From Gordionus sp. m RMFG-2023 (taxonomy: Eukaryota > Nematomorpha > Gordioida > Chordodea > Parachordodidae), in assembly GCF_954871325.1 (NCBI RefSeq), contig NC_088775.1, forward strand, positions 3,509,511-3,573,510: a stretch of 64,000 nucleotides of DNA, read 5' to 3'. Positions 1 to 11,765 of the stretch are shown here, one piece after another. The position numbers and the translations under genes were made by a program. The first letter of the stretch is position 1; each line of letters starts with the position of its first letter. Under the pieces are notes generated by a model that had not been told where the DNA came from, did no database searches, and saw nothing but the letters and a program-made list of their open reading frames with translations.

Positions 1-136
1 TTAGATAAAATTTTTAATATATCTATTCAACGATTTATTTTAATTAACAGTAAAGCCTCATTTATAGTAGGTTATGTTCAAGCGTTGCTTTATCTAACGC
101 TATCGAAATCATGGCTAATTCTTCGTAGCGTTTAAT

Positions 137-230
137 AATTTTTTAAATATACGTGGCAACATTTGTTTTTCAAATTTTATCATAATTTTTTAAATATACG
201 TGGCAACATTTGTTTTTCAAATTTTATCAT
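137..230. repeat. 47-bp tandem duplication (two copies)
   Basis: Two adjacent copies of a 47-bp unit containing ATACGTGGCAACATTTG lie at 137-183 and 184-230 and look identical. No coding content is seen. The array ends directly against a stretch resembling a MITE end (233-275). Confidence 0.9.
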
Positions 231-232
231 AA

Positions 233-275
233 CCCTGCATTCACAGTTAGTGCGAATTCGCGGCGAATTTTTAAA
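233..275. repeat. Partial MITE arm (CCCTGCATT family)
   Basis: The sequence begins CCCTGCATTCACAGTTAG and continues with a GCGAATTCGCGG core. This matches one arm of the small palindromic element at 30699-30815 (CCCTGCATT, CAGTTA, then GCGAATTCGCGG on the opposite arm). Only one arm is present, so this is a half copy or solo end. Confidence 0.5.
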
Positions 276-2180
276 ATAATGCTTTCCCTCATAAATGAGT
301 CTTTAGTTACATTTCCTTGAAATTTAATTTAGTGACTATATTTTTTCAAGTTGACTTTGTGTGTCAGATGAGAACACTTGGCGAAGATTCTCATCATATT
401 CATTAGTGGTGCTAATAAGTTGATTATCATTTACTTAATTCATCTTGAAATCATATTATCTAAATGAACATGACACACAGTAGATGTTGCCAAGCAAGAT
501 ATGCTTCGGGTAATTCAACTTATAAAATATTTTTAAAATTAGCGGATAATATATTAGATAAAGTTTTCAAGGGCTAGAAAATTCGCAGGAACTAATTACG
601 TTCCTCGCAAGATTTTACCATTCGACAACATACATATCTGTAATAAAGAATTTTAAGCTTCTTCACTTTATTCGTTAATCTGTTGAATATATTTGTAGCG
701 CTAAATAGTTATTGATTTTTTTTCTTAGTTGCAATTACAGCCATATCAGAAATTATTCGTTAATTTATTTAGATGCCGTCAGTATGAGTTAAATTAAAAA
801 TAAACACTGGAATTGTCACATTAGCTAAGAATATTCATTACTCTATGTCCTAATAGAATAGTTGGGAATATAGTTAGTTCACAATCATAGTCAATTTTCA
901 ATAAAATATCAGAAATTTGATTAAATATGAATATAATTTCCAGCTAATATTATATAAAATATAAACATCAATTTAAAATTTCTAAAAAATTTACGTCTTA
1001 TAAAATTTTATGATTTTTGGAGGGATTTTAAACACTTTAGCCCGACATTTACTCTTGTTATTTTCCGCGGAACATAAATACATTTAGCGGATGACGCGAC
1101 CATAAAGTGGGGCGTGTGGCAGATCAAAAAAAAAGATTTAGCACCTGAATGGAAAGAAATATTTTAGGTTAGAAAGAAAATAATTTAAAGAATGGAAAAG
1201 CACTTTTTGAATTTGGTCATTATCTGTCCTAGAGGTTCTACAGGGCAGGCGAGTAAAAATATTTTTATACATTTGAGTGAGCTGGCGGGATTTAAAATAT
1301 TTTTTGAAATTATATTTTTATCTCCAATAAAAATTCGAAAATTTTTGTAATTTTCTAGGTTTATATTTTGGACATGTTTTTAATTTTATATTTAAAAAAG
1401 CTTATCTCTTCTTTTTCGATATAGGTTCAAAATTTTGCAAATCTGATTTTTTTTTGGAACATAGCTTTAAAGAAGTGCTTAACTAAATTATATCTTATAA
1501 GTATTATACCTATTTTATAGTAAATTATAGGATGGGCCAGAAATTTAATAAATTTTAATGTACCCAGCTGGGCATTTAGTTTGTGATATAATTTTGAATT
1601 TCAAAACTACTATTTTGAATATAATATTCCTTTAAAATAATATGCTTGTTTCTTTGCATTTTAAGCTAAAATAAATCTACAAATAAAATAATAAATACAC
1701 AAAAAAAAAATTAAAAAGTTATATGTGATATGATCCAATTCCAAATTAATACGGTTGTCAAAACACAATTGATTTCTAAAACTGTTGTTAGAGAAGTAGA
1801 TATTCATAGAGTAGAGATATAAGAGCCTTGATTGAGAAGTGGAAACAATTAAATATAGATTATAAATATGATAGACAGAAAATTTATACAGAAAACTAAA
1901 AAACCAAGGTGAACTTTTTTCAAAATTTTAACAGGCTGGGGTAAGGAGTTAGTATTTTATCAGGCTTGGGCAGACAATTAAAAAGATATTCCAGCTTGCA
2001 AACTTTGGCAAAATAATTTTAACTTTCAAATTGACCAAGCTGACTTTGCAGATCTCTGATGTATACTAAAAATAAATAAAAATGGTATTAAATTAGATGT
2101 GATTAAAGTATAACGTGTACATAAATATTTATCTACTGTTTGTTTAAATAGGAAAATAAAAATACTATTAGAAATATTAC
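276..2180. other. Gene-free AT-rich stretch, probably kinesin intron
   Basis: I searched the minus strand here for the next kinesin exon, which should encode the P-loop (a TYGVTGSGKT-like motif), and did not find it. The stretch is AT-rich with homopolymer runs and no convincing ORF. It is most simply the intron following the exon that ends at 2181. Confidence 0.5.
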
Positions 2181-4378
2181 CATTTTTCCCATTTAATAAG
2201 TCTTGTACTAGTGGCTTTGCTACACTTCTAAACACCGTTTTTTGTTTAGCTTCTGGTGGGAACACTTTGGTGAAGGTATATTCTGACTGAAAGAAGAAAA
2301 TTTTATAACCAAAAAATATTATTTTTGTAATTTAATTTTGAAAATATATATGTATAAAGCCCTTTGGATATGATTGCTAACCAAATGATAAATATTAAGT
2401 GTGAAATTTAGAAGATTAGAGCCTAGATTTTTAAAAAAGTTTTGGTTCCAAAATATTTTTTAAAAAGTGGTTTTGATTCCTACAATTTTAAACAAAAATC
2501 AAACCTGAACAAAACCATTAACACAGCTTTAAGGAATATTATTTATAGAATCTAATCCAAACATGAACCATTAAAATAATTATTGTAACTAAAACCTTAA
2601 CCTACTAAAAACGTTTGAACTTTTTGATATCCTAATTCCATGAAAGAATACTAACAATCAAATTGGATTAAAAGATATTTCTGTATATTGTTGTTAGCAT
2701 AATAGAAATTTTCTCAACCATAAAATTTATTATTTCTATAGATAATTTGACAAATAAAATCTTGAAATCAATAATTGTATATATGGTATTATATTTTAGG
2801 AAAAGGTGTTAAAATTTAAATAAAAAGTTCTCTTTAAATAATTTTAATAAGCATCAAATCAGTTTCAAAAGTCTCTTTTTTGTTTAAATAAACCAATATT
2901 TGTTAGAGTGATCACAGCCATAGGGTTGTCAAATAATTTTTTTTTGATGGTGGCAGATTTTTATAAAAATAAGACTAATTACAAATTTGTTTTTCATATA
3001 TTTTTTTAAAATTGAGAGAATTTTTACCTAACCCTGGTATACTACGTATATTAGTAAATATTACAAAGTGTATTTGGCAAGAATTAAATTTGTATATTTA
3101 GGCAAGCTTTAAATAATAATTTTCTTCCTATTATTTATTCTTATTAAAAAATATTTTCCCATAAAAATTCTCTTATCTTCATGAATTAGAACAGCTTGTT
3201 GGTAAAAATTACAAATGATAATCAAAAAATATGTATTTTTTCTTTGATATCCTCTATACCAGTATATTAGGGGAAAACTCATTAGAAGTAAGGGGAAATT
3301 TTCCCTAATCTATTTGTACTATTTGCACATTTTGCCCATCAAATTTGAAGTGTTTGTCTAAAGCTCAATTGGTTCTAAAATTATTTAAAATTTTATATTG
3401 TCTTAATTTTTATAATTTCAATATTAAAGTGACTTGTTTATAAGATTTGTAGTGAAGGGTTATTAAGTTTTTATTGGTGATTGTTTTATAATTTTAAAAT
3501 TTGTACCAGTATTTTTATTAGTTATCAGATAAAACATATTAAATTTAAGAATAGGGGATCTAATAAAAAGAAGGAATTGAATTTTTTGATTTTTAAAATT
3601 TCTCTTTTACATGAAATATTTATATCAAAAACATGAATTATGAATTTATTTTTAGAATTTGTGGGAATTTTTTTGGTGTTTGAGAAATTTCAAAATATGA
3701 TAGAATTGTACTAGTTGATTTAGTGCACTTTAAAAAAAAATTGGGTAGACCTGCCAACCCCGTTCCTGCAATAAACACTAAATTCTCTCAAATAAAGCAC
3801 ACAGCATTTTGAACATGTATACATTTGTTCAAATTTGGAAAATTTAAAAAATATGGAGTTCGAGGTTCTGTTTCCTATATTTGTCCAAGTTTTAAGGATT
3901 CTGATTCATAATTTTGGGTTAAATATATTTGATTAAATATAGATTTACAATCCTATTACAATAATTTCATAGTAGGGAGAGATTAAATTCAGAAAACGTT
4001 TATTTATACTTTGTATAATAAATATTCTGTTATATTTCATAAATTTAAAATGATTATATTAAACCTCTTTAATATTGACATTTCTTATATTCTGAATATT
4101 TTCTGGAGGATATAGCAATATTTTTTTCTCATCAATATATTGACAACAAATATCATCGGTTGAAGGAGGCTTAATTCGACAATATACCTATATTAAGGCT
4201 ATGTAATTATATAGAATCTTAACTTTACTTCTACAGGATCTTTGTTGTCTAAATTCTTGTTATTAAACCCTTTCCTTATGGATTTAATATTTTTTCTAAA
4301 AGGTAGGTATTGATACAATTAAAATATATATATATATTATATTATTTTAAAATCTTTCACTTACATAGCAGATTTCAT
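2181..4378 (-). CDS. KIF23: Kinesin-6 (KIF23/Pavarotti-like), first four coding exons; gene runs off the left edge
   Basis: Exons on the minus strand: 4365-4378, 4229-4295, 4065-4187 and 2181-2286, giving the first 103 residues. All junctions are GT-AG and phases agree (2, 0, 0, then 1 into the next exon). The protein starts MKSA, as I recall for human KIF23. KDPVEVYCRIKP then opens the motor domain, a divergent loop ends in NIKE, and TFTKVFPPEAKQ and PLVQDLLNGKNG follow; these match the kinesin-6 family just before the P-loop. The first donor is a consensus GTAAGT. The acceptor before 2286 has a strong pyrimidine tract. Introns are 69, 41 and 1778 nt. The P-loop exon is not in the window. 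In other animals this plus-end motor pairs with the MgcRacGAP/Tumbleweed GAP as centralspindlin, bundling midzone microtubules in cytokinesis. Family assignment is strong; MKLP1 over other kinesin-6 members rests on the N-terminus. Confidence 0.87.
2287..4064 (-). other. Third intron of the kinesin gene
   Basis: This 1778-nt intron is AT-rich, with no ORF or recognisable element. It is unusual only beside the 41- and 69-nt introns immediately upstream in the same gene. Confidence 0.7.
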
Positions 4379-5080
4379 TTTTAGAATTTTAATATTTAGA
4401 AGGCATTTGAATTTGACGCTTTGATGTATTGACCAATAAAAATTATTTATTTTTCTTTATGTTTTTAATGATACCCGATGGAAAATAGTTAATAAATATT
4501 TGAATTTATTCAATATTTTATCGTATATATTATATATATAATATACAAAAAATGTAGGTGAACCCTATTTATTATTTATATTTATAGTTTTTGATGTATT
4601 TTAAAGTTGGGAGTTATACTTATTTAATAATACTCCAAAAAATTTATAATTTTAATATCATATATTATAATATAAAATGAATTAAAGATGACAAAAGAAA
4701 TTATATATTAGATATAAATCTATAAGTCTTAATATTTTTTTTATATTAAAATTTCAATTAGTTTAAAATTTAAAACATTAATATAAAATAATTTGTTTTA
4801 TTTATATTTAAATATTTTGATATGACATAATATATTTTGTTTATATTTTATTTTAATAATTATATCTCATATGTATATAATTAGTAAAGGATTTCGAAAA
4901 AAAAATAATAATAACAAAAGGACAATATTGAGCATAATTCATAAAATAATGTAAAATACAAAATAAATAAGAGCGAGAGCAGCACAATTATTCAAAACCT
5001 CCTTCACCTATTCATCAGGAGAGATCGAATTAATAAAATAAACATAATTAGACTTAAGAATGGCTATAGCGATCCTCTGC
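4379..5080. other. AT-rich region upstream of the kinesin start codon
   Basis: This is the presumed 5' UTR and promoter side of the kinesin gene. It is very AT-rich, with TATA-like runs near 4330-4340 and 4520-4545 that are too common here to assign as promoters. No gene or element was recognised. Confidence 0.4.
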
Positions 5081-5084
5081 CTTA

Positions 5085-5580
5085 AGTAAAAGCTTTCGCG
5101 AGGCCCCCATAATTTTTTCTGATTAGGCGACCAATGTCTTTAAAAATGTTTTTAGCCAAATCATCATATGTAGTTAAGGTGGAGCAAATGATGGGTATGA
5201 ATATGTAATTAGAGGAATACGAGCTGTATTTGCCAATCTTAAAATTTAGAGCTATGTTCAGAGCGTTCTTGTTAAAATTCGATGGGGAATTAATGTACAG
5301 ACAAGAGAAATCCAATATTAGAAACTTTCCTTGAGACCATGGGATTCGTGAGACTGCATCAGTACGCCTACCATTGGAAAAGAGAATACACGGCTTCAAT
5401 GAAGTAGGAAAACAAGCTGACCTGAGAGATATATTATTTGATTGCACTTCAAGTGTAAAGTTTGCCGATCGGGATTATGATTGCAATGTAAAAGATCTAG
5501 CGCCATATTGTTATCATCAGCATGACATTTTCTGCATTTATATGGTAATGAAAAGGGAATGTTGAGCCTTATACATAGAT
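5085..5580 (-). mobile_element. LINE-like element fragment, C-terminal end of the ORF
   Basis: The minus-strand reading frame 5447-5082 encodes GRRTDAVSRIPWSQGKFLI and then FKDIGRLIRKNYGG. This matches my memory of the C-terminal part of a widespread metazoan reverse-transcriptase element family, where a Cys/His knuckle is followed by RPDG..L.PW..G and, later, F...GRR. The open frame is only the last part of such an ORF. Sequence upstream to about 5580 is related but interrupted. The decayed element at 23650-25360 seems to belong to the same family. The insertion lies about 700 bp upstream of the kinesin start. Family level is reasonably sure; the exact clade is not. Confidence 0.55.
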
Positions 5581-6725
5581 CATAGCTGAGCTATATATAT
5601 ATATATAAAGTATAAAAATTAAAACTTAATAAAAATATATGTATGAAAAAACATTTAAAAATTTTTTAAGGGGCATTTACTCTTGTGTAAAAATTACATA
5701 TGACCGGAATACTTCTAATTCTATTTATTGTAGAATATGGAAGCACTTAGCAACAATACCAATATTGTGAGAATTTTTTCTAAATAGTATTTTCAAATTT
5801 TTAAAGGGCATTCCCAAAATTATTCTGTATTTCAAGTTATGCCTTTCTTAAAGCCTGCGTGTTATTTATGAGTACTACATTGGCTACTTTAAAATACTTT
5901 TAATGGAAACGGTAATGCCAGATTTATAGAGCATATATGTTACAAAGCGTTAATTGAAAAGTAGTAACTATGTCACAATTAGTTGGGTGTTCTATAGTCA
6001 ACCGTATTTCCCTTAGGGATAATCACCTGGCCAAGCTAGAAATTAATACAAATACCTCGATATTTCATAAAATTATAATGGCCATTCCGAACATTAAGAT
6101 TTAGATATAATTTTTTGAATTTCTAGCTAATATTTTCATTTTGATGAATACTATTTGAAAATTAATATCAATCTTTATTTCTTTGCATTTTAAGGTTTCT
6201 AAATAAAATATTTAATATATAATATATATGGTAAATTCACAATAAAATAAACAGGTTATTTATGAAGGGATCCTATCATAAATAGACAATTAGAGATATC
6301 AAACACAATTAATTTGGCGATAAAGTAGAGATAAAAGAGCCTTAAATGACATTTGTAAAATAAATTTAATAGATATCGATATTAAGAACGTTGGCAAGTT
6401 CATAAAAAAAATCATTTAATTGCTCAATGCTGACTTCTCTTAAAATTTTATTAGGCCGCTTTTTACTTTTTAAAAGTTTAAAGGCTAACCCTGGAAATTT
6501 TTTGAAATAATTATAATGGCAGGAGAAATAAATATAGTAGAATGGACAAGGCACCTTATGCAAATATTCTTAACGGGCCGGTATTTAAAATTTCTATTCT
6601 TTGACATGTAACATCAAGAGGAACTTTCATATAAAAGATTTTTATTTTTAAATTTAACTAATGATAGTTATTATAAATTCATATTTTTAAATTAAGATTG
6701 GTGTAATGAAAAAATTTATTAATCA
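5581..6725. other. AT-rich stretch, possible LINE linker fragment
   Basis: No supported host gene. On the minus strand 6563-6366 a 65-codon frame ends with LREVSIEQLNDFFYEL, which resembles the VS.DELN.FF motif found between endonuclease and RT in many LINEs. On its own this is weak evidence. The rest is AT-rich spacer with a short TA run near 5590-5606. Confidence 0.3.
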
Positions 6726-6979
6726 AGGCTGCATTCAAAGTAGAAGGGTTTTACATCCGTTTCGTCAAAGGTCAATCTCATTAAAAATGATATATATGTT
6801 CAAAGTGCGTCCGTTCCATATCTCCCGTCTTAAAAACGGATCCGGCAAATTTTATAGAGCGTTATAACGTTACTTATAATTTTTTAAAAATGAAAATCAA
6901 TATATATCATTTTTAATGAGATTGACTTTTGACGGAACGGATGTAAAAAACGGATCCGTCTACAACTTGAATGCAGCCT
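6726..6979. mobile_element. Palindromic MITE A (AGGCTGCATTCAA ends)
   Basis: The ends are exact inverted copies of AGGCTGCATTCAA (6726-6738 and the complement ending at 6979). Inside them, long arms pair around ACATCCGTTTCGTCAAAGGT on the left and its complement near 6918-6946, leaving a central loop of roughly 90 bp. There is no ORF. Its terminal GCATTCA motif is shared with the MITE at 14528-14761, suggesting a family mobilised by one transposase. No clear target duplication was resolved. Confidence 0.75.
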
Positions 6980-8833
6980 AAATCCGGTGAAAATTAGAAT
7001 TAAAGAAAAGCATCGTAATTATAGAAATAATTATAATTTTATTTTATATTTTAAAAATTTCTTTAGAGTTATAGTTGATAATTATTGCAATTTACGTTTG
7101 TAATTATTAATTAATGTAATATAAATGTAAAAATAAATTTATATGTATTTATGGTTTTCATTAAATAAATAAATATATATAAACTAGTCTTTAGCCATGA
7201 TGGTGAGCCTATAATAAATAATTTATTTTATTTAATATATCTAACTTTTACCGAATAATAACCAGCTATATATATATTTTTATAAACTAAAATTAGAATA
7301 CAATATTAAAAAGTTAACATATAAAATAAAATTGTAATAAAAATAAAAATATAATTTGAATAAACATAATGAATGTACGTTATATAAATTAAAACATATT
7401 ACTATTCAATAACCAAAATATTTTAATTTATTAATTCCTATAATGTAACAGCCATGTATTTTGTTGACTTTATAAAAAGAAATAAATGCAGTGAAAATAA
7501 AAGTAATTTTGTCAAAATAATCGCCATTAAATTATTCTTCTGCAAGATTTATAAAATATTGAAATATATTCAAGATTACAAAATGTTTTAACCATTATGC
7601 AGAAATATTGAAATAAAATTTATATCAAAATAACCAAGCAATGAAAAAATATCTATAATAATAAGATTAAATATTTAGTTAATTTTTACTTTTAATCTAT
7701 AATATCCAAGAGACCTTTTATTAATGAGGAATTTATTTAATTTTTTTAAAATAATTCTCTATTATATGGAATTGGTTAAAGAATATTAGCTTAAATGTCA
7801 TTTTACGAATATTTGACAGTTAGAGGATATAATAATCTTAATATTTTTATAAAATGCATCAATCAATGCTTTATATAATTGAATAACAGTTAATGGTATA
7901 ACACCCTCTATTTTAACTATGAAGAATATATAAAATATTAATAATCTCATTCATTCCACATTAGATGGATGTAATCTTTTTTATATACCCTGTTTTCTTC
8001 TGATTTTCTTTACTTTTTTCTGCTTTTATTTTATTTATAAAAATAATAAACTTTGATGCAATTAATTCGATCAGTACGAATATTAAAAATACACCTATTA
8101 TAATATCGATTAAATGTGGGGTATTAAATTCAAGTGAAATGATTCCTGCATATGTTTTATAATGTAGAAACTAATTTTCAAAAAAATATCGTAAAAATAA
8201 TAATTTACTCTAACATTTTAAAATATGAAGATCATTGAAGATAATTGATCAACAATATTTTTAAATAAAGAATCTTCAAAAGATCTGCCCAAAATTTAAA
8301 CTAAAATATCTTCAAATTTTACGATGAGATTAGTGATTTTATTCTGAGCAAATGTATAACTCTACTAGAAAGGTTGTAGCCATAAATTGCATTCAGAAGA
8401 GAAATTACTATATGAGCGTGATAAAGGATGAAGTTACGAGATGAATAAATATTATTACAAACAATAAATAGCTAAATATTTCGGTGCTTGAATTAAAAAT
8501 AATTTGACTAATTCGATTAAAAATTAAGAAATAGAACGTGGCATGGAAAGAAGAAAAGATTAATGTCCATGCCCTTGAGTTACTATTAAAATTTATATAA
8601 CGATATTAAAATGCTTAAGGCAGGCACAGTTATTTCAATAAGGGCAAGCATTATATTAGGTCCTTGAAAAGGGGGAGATATTTAAGCAAACCATCTCGGT
8701 ACTTCAATTAGTTTAAAATTAAATAATAGATGTTATTCGAGAAGCGAATAATCCTAATTTATATTGATGAATAATATTAGAATAAATATTCGATTTGTAA
8801 ATTAATAACATAGCTTTACCAAAGAAGTCATGA
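6980..8833. other. Gene-free AT-rich intergenic stretch
   Basis: I see no ORF over about 50 codons with coding character, no repeat pair and no recognisable element. It separates MITE A from the hAT target duplication. Confidence 0.5.
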
Positions 8834-9312
8834 ATCATGACCAGGGTCAGTCTTCAGGTTACGGGAGAAATTTGGTATTATGCGGGAGAAATATGAAAAT
8901 TGCGGTAGAAATATAAAAATTGCTAAACAAAAATTTTTTGCGGGCCTACCCACCTATTATTTTTTATAATTAGTTTATAAAAATATAAAGTCGGTAACTA
9001 TTTCAAAATAAAATAACATCTTGATTTATTAAAATATATTAATTTATAAAAAAAACCAACGATCTTTTTTAAATATAAAAGAATGTAAACAAGATAAAAT
9101 TTTATAAAAAAAACGATTTTAATTTTACAATTAAAAATATATTATTTGCGAATGTCCCGCAAAACTACCGCAATTTGAAATATACCGTGTGTATGCATAA
9201 CATTATAGGGATAGGCGCTTAATTATCACTTATCACGTTTAAATACATAATAAGGTACTTCAAAAATAAATAATACAGATGCAACTGCAGTTGTGGTAAT
9301 TGTAATCACTTA

Positions 9313-9532
9313 CAGTGTTGTGATGATTTAATGAAACATATTGACGATTAAATTAAAACCCATCCATATAAAATTATAATCTTTGTCTAAAATAATTAAA
9401 ATAACAAAAGAATAAATAAAGAAATTTCAATAATGCTTTGTCTATATTTTAATTATTTTTGCATAGATTATAATTTTATATGGATGGGTGTTAGTGTTAT
9501 AATCGTCAATATGTTTCATTAAATTATCACAA
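9313..9532. repeat. Fold-back (inverted repeat) inside the hAT element
   Basis: Arms of about 90-97 bp (9313-9402 and 9436-9532) are near-perfect inverted copies. The left contains AACCCATCCATATAAAATTA and the right its complement; both contain the CATATTGACGATTA motif or its complement. The loop is about 35 bp. No ORF. It may be a small MITE nested in the hAT element. Confidence 0.75.
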
Positions 9533-9639
9533 AACTGTATCTTGTAGTACAACGTTCACAGAGAAATGTTGGTAGAATCTTTTCCCCATAATATATAACA
9601 ACTCTAATATAAATGAAATCTATACTTGTAGAACAAAAA

Positions 9640-10225
9640 TCAGCAAGGCTATCTATCATCAATTTAAGGACCTAAATCCAGGGGGTCAATTCTTGATGAT
9701 TTGAAAGATGGGCATACATATGCAATTCTAACAGATGCATCTAATAAGGGAAATATTTTAATATTTCCCTTGATCCTCCGCTATTTCAACAAAATTAAGA
9801 TCGTTTCAATAAAACTATTAAATCTTTTCCCGAGATTATCAATAAATTGCATGTCAGTTTTCTGATTTGATAATGCTAGTGAATTTTGTAAAAACAGAAT
9901 GTATTTACAGAATTGAGTCAGCACAATGTTGGATGCGATATGTTCCTAATACCCGCCATCGTAGAATTTTAAAATTTTATAAACTGTTAAAAAAATATTT
10001 CTTAAATAAAGATTATAAAAGCTGTCCTAGCATATTGAAAATTTTTTTAAATAATAAATGGGAGAAGTATATTTAGGAATGATTTTCCATGTAGGAAATC
10101 TACTACATGCTGTTAATGTGTAGTTGCAATCAGAAGAATCTTAACAAAGATTCACAAAATTATGCTGCAGATGTGTTTATCTTTACAGTTAATATTTGAC
10201 AATAAATTTTATGGCGCCATTGCTA
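9640..10225 (+). pseudogene. Inverted second copy of hAT transposase segment
   Basis: The plus-strand frame 9867-10076 and following sequence encode pieces related to the minus-strand transposase. A GNLLHAVNV-like stretch followed by LQSE (around 10097-10135) mirrors GNLLHTVNIQLQSE at 10951-10730. The nucleotide stretch 9698-9800 is an inverted copy of 11465-11560 (shared GATGGGCAT and CAGATGCATC). Several stops interrupt it. It shows that the hAT interior was duplicated in inverse orientation before or during decay. Confidence 0.65.
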
Positions 10226-11765
10226 AAACTTAATTATATTTTATTAGAGATTTAAATAATAGAATTAAATATTTACCGTCGTTATAGAGATATTTATAAA
10301 ATTTCTGGCATGACATATTATATATTTGTTTAACCGTTAGCTCGGCCTCTAATGTTGTTAAAGCAATCCGATTTCTCTCCTTTTTCCAGGCAGTCCTTAT
10401 CAGGCTAAAAATGCGCTCGGGTGAGGCATTAGAATAGGTAAGGAGAAGACATACTCGCATATTTTTTCCAAGCATAGGGATTTATCGTTATTACGAAAAA
10501 ATTCTACCCATTTTTCCTTTGCTTTTAGACCATCTAACTAAGTATTTTGGTGAATCATAAAAAATAGAGAGAATTACAATCTCCTCAAACAAGACATCAA
10601 TGTCTTTCGGTATTTTTAATATATTTATTAAATTATAAAAACCATCAATTGATGGTTTCTGTTCCAAGGTCATAATATTTATACATTTGTAAATAGAGTT
10701 ATTAAAAACAAATTTTGATTGTAAATATTCTAAAATCGTCTTAATAAAAATGTACTAATTAGAGTATTATTTGAACATTTTAATATAATATTTTTAGCAA
10801 TAACGCCATAAAATTTATTATCAATTTTTAACTGTAGAGATGAACAGAGCTGTAGCATGATTTTATGAATCTTTTTTAATAAAGAATATTCTGATTGCAA
10901 CTGAATATTAACTGTGTGAAGTAGATTTCCTACATGTGAAACGAATCCCAAATTAAAATTTTAGGACAGCTTTTAAAATTTCTATTTAAGAAGTATTTTT
11001 TTAAGGGTTTGTAAAATTTTAAAATTCAATATATGGCAGGTTTATATGATAACCACCGGATAGGTATATATCTAAACAACTACACCATTCCAAGTCAGAC
11101 CACTTTACCAACTCTTTTAATTCATTAACTCTTTTAGTTGATGAACTAAATTCGTTAAAACATTTCATCACAATTATTTCAACATCCACTGATAGTACAT
11201 TCATTACCTTCTTGCAAGAATTATGTAGTATATGGCATATACAGCCAATTGGTATTAATTCATTATTGTGTTGCCCTAATTCGGTAACTTTGGTTTTTGC
11301 CAAAATTTACAGAGGCATTAGCAGCGCAGAAAGCTGACATGCAAATCATTGATAACCCTGAATCAGCTATATTTACCATTATGTGGCTAGCTACATTGTT
11401 GGATTTTTCACTATCCGAGGAAAAAATTTTAACAGTTTTATTGAAATATTGTTATTCTTGTTGAAATAGCAAAGGATCGAGGGAAATGTTTTAATATTAT
11501 CCCTTGATGCATCTGTTAGAATTGCATATAGATGCCCATCTTTCAAATCGTCTAGATTTTACCTCAGGATTCAGATACTATGTGATAGCCTTGCGCATTT
11601 TTTTTCTGCCACAAGTAAGGTTTGCACTTATATTGGAGTTGTTATATATCATGAGAAAAAGATTCGATGTACATTGTGATGATAAAAAAAATGTCTGCGT
11701 GTAAACTTAAAAATTGCGGGAATCTCCAGTTGATGGGAGGGAGACATGGCAACCCTGCTCATGAC

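Larger units (their letters stand above)
8842..11757 (-). mobile_element. hAT transposon, internally rearranged and broken
   Basis: Both ends carry the hAT-typical CAGGGT (8842-8847; complement ending 11757). They are bounded by an 8-bp target duplication, ATCATGAC at 8834-8841 and CTCATGAC at 11758-11765, with one mismatch. hAT elements make 8-bp duplications. Inside, minus-strand transposase fragments occur in order: 11303-11019 with GCICHILHN and STKRVNELK, 10951-10730 with HVGNLLHTVN, 10673-10491, and 10475-10230 with the dimerisation signature SNASPERIFSLIR followed by LEAELTVKQ. The frame is broken between these pieces, so it is not functional as read. Part of the coding region recurs inverted at 9640-10225, and a separate fold-back sits at 9313-9532. 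The 2.9-kb length is plausible for a hAT that lost some coding sequence. Confidence 0.82.

Noticed and set aside
5374-5565. Plus-strand 63-codon ORF
   Set aside because: Lies antisense to the LINE-like fragment, which has recognisable motifs on the minus strand.
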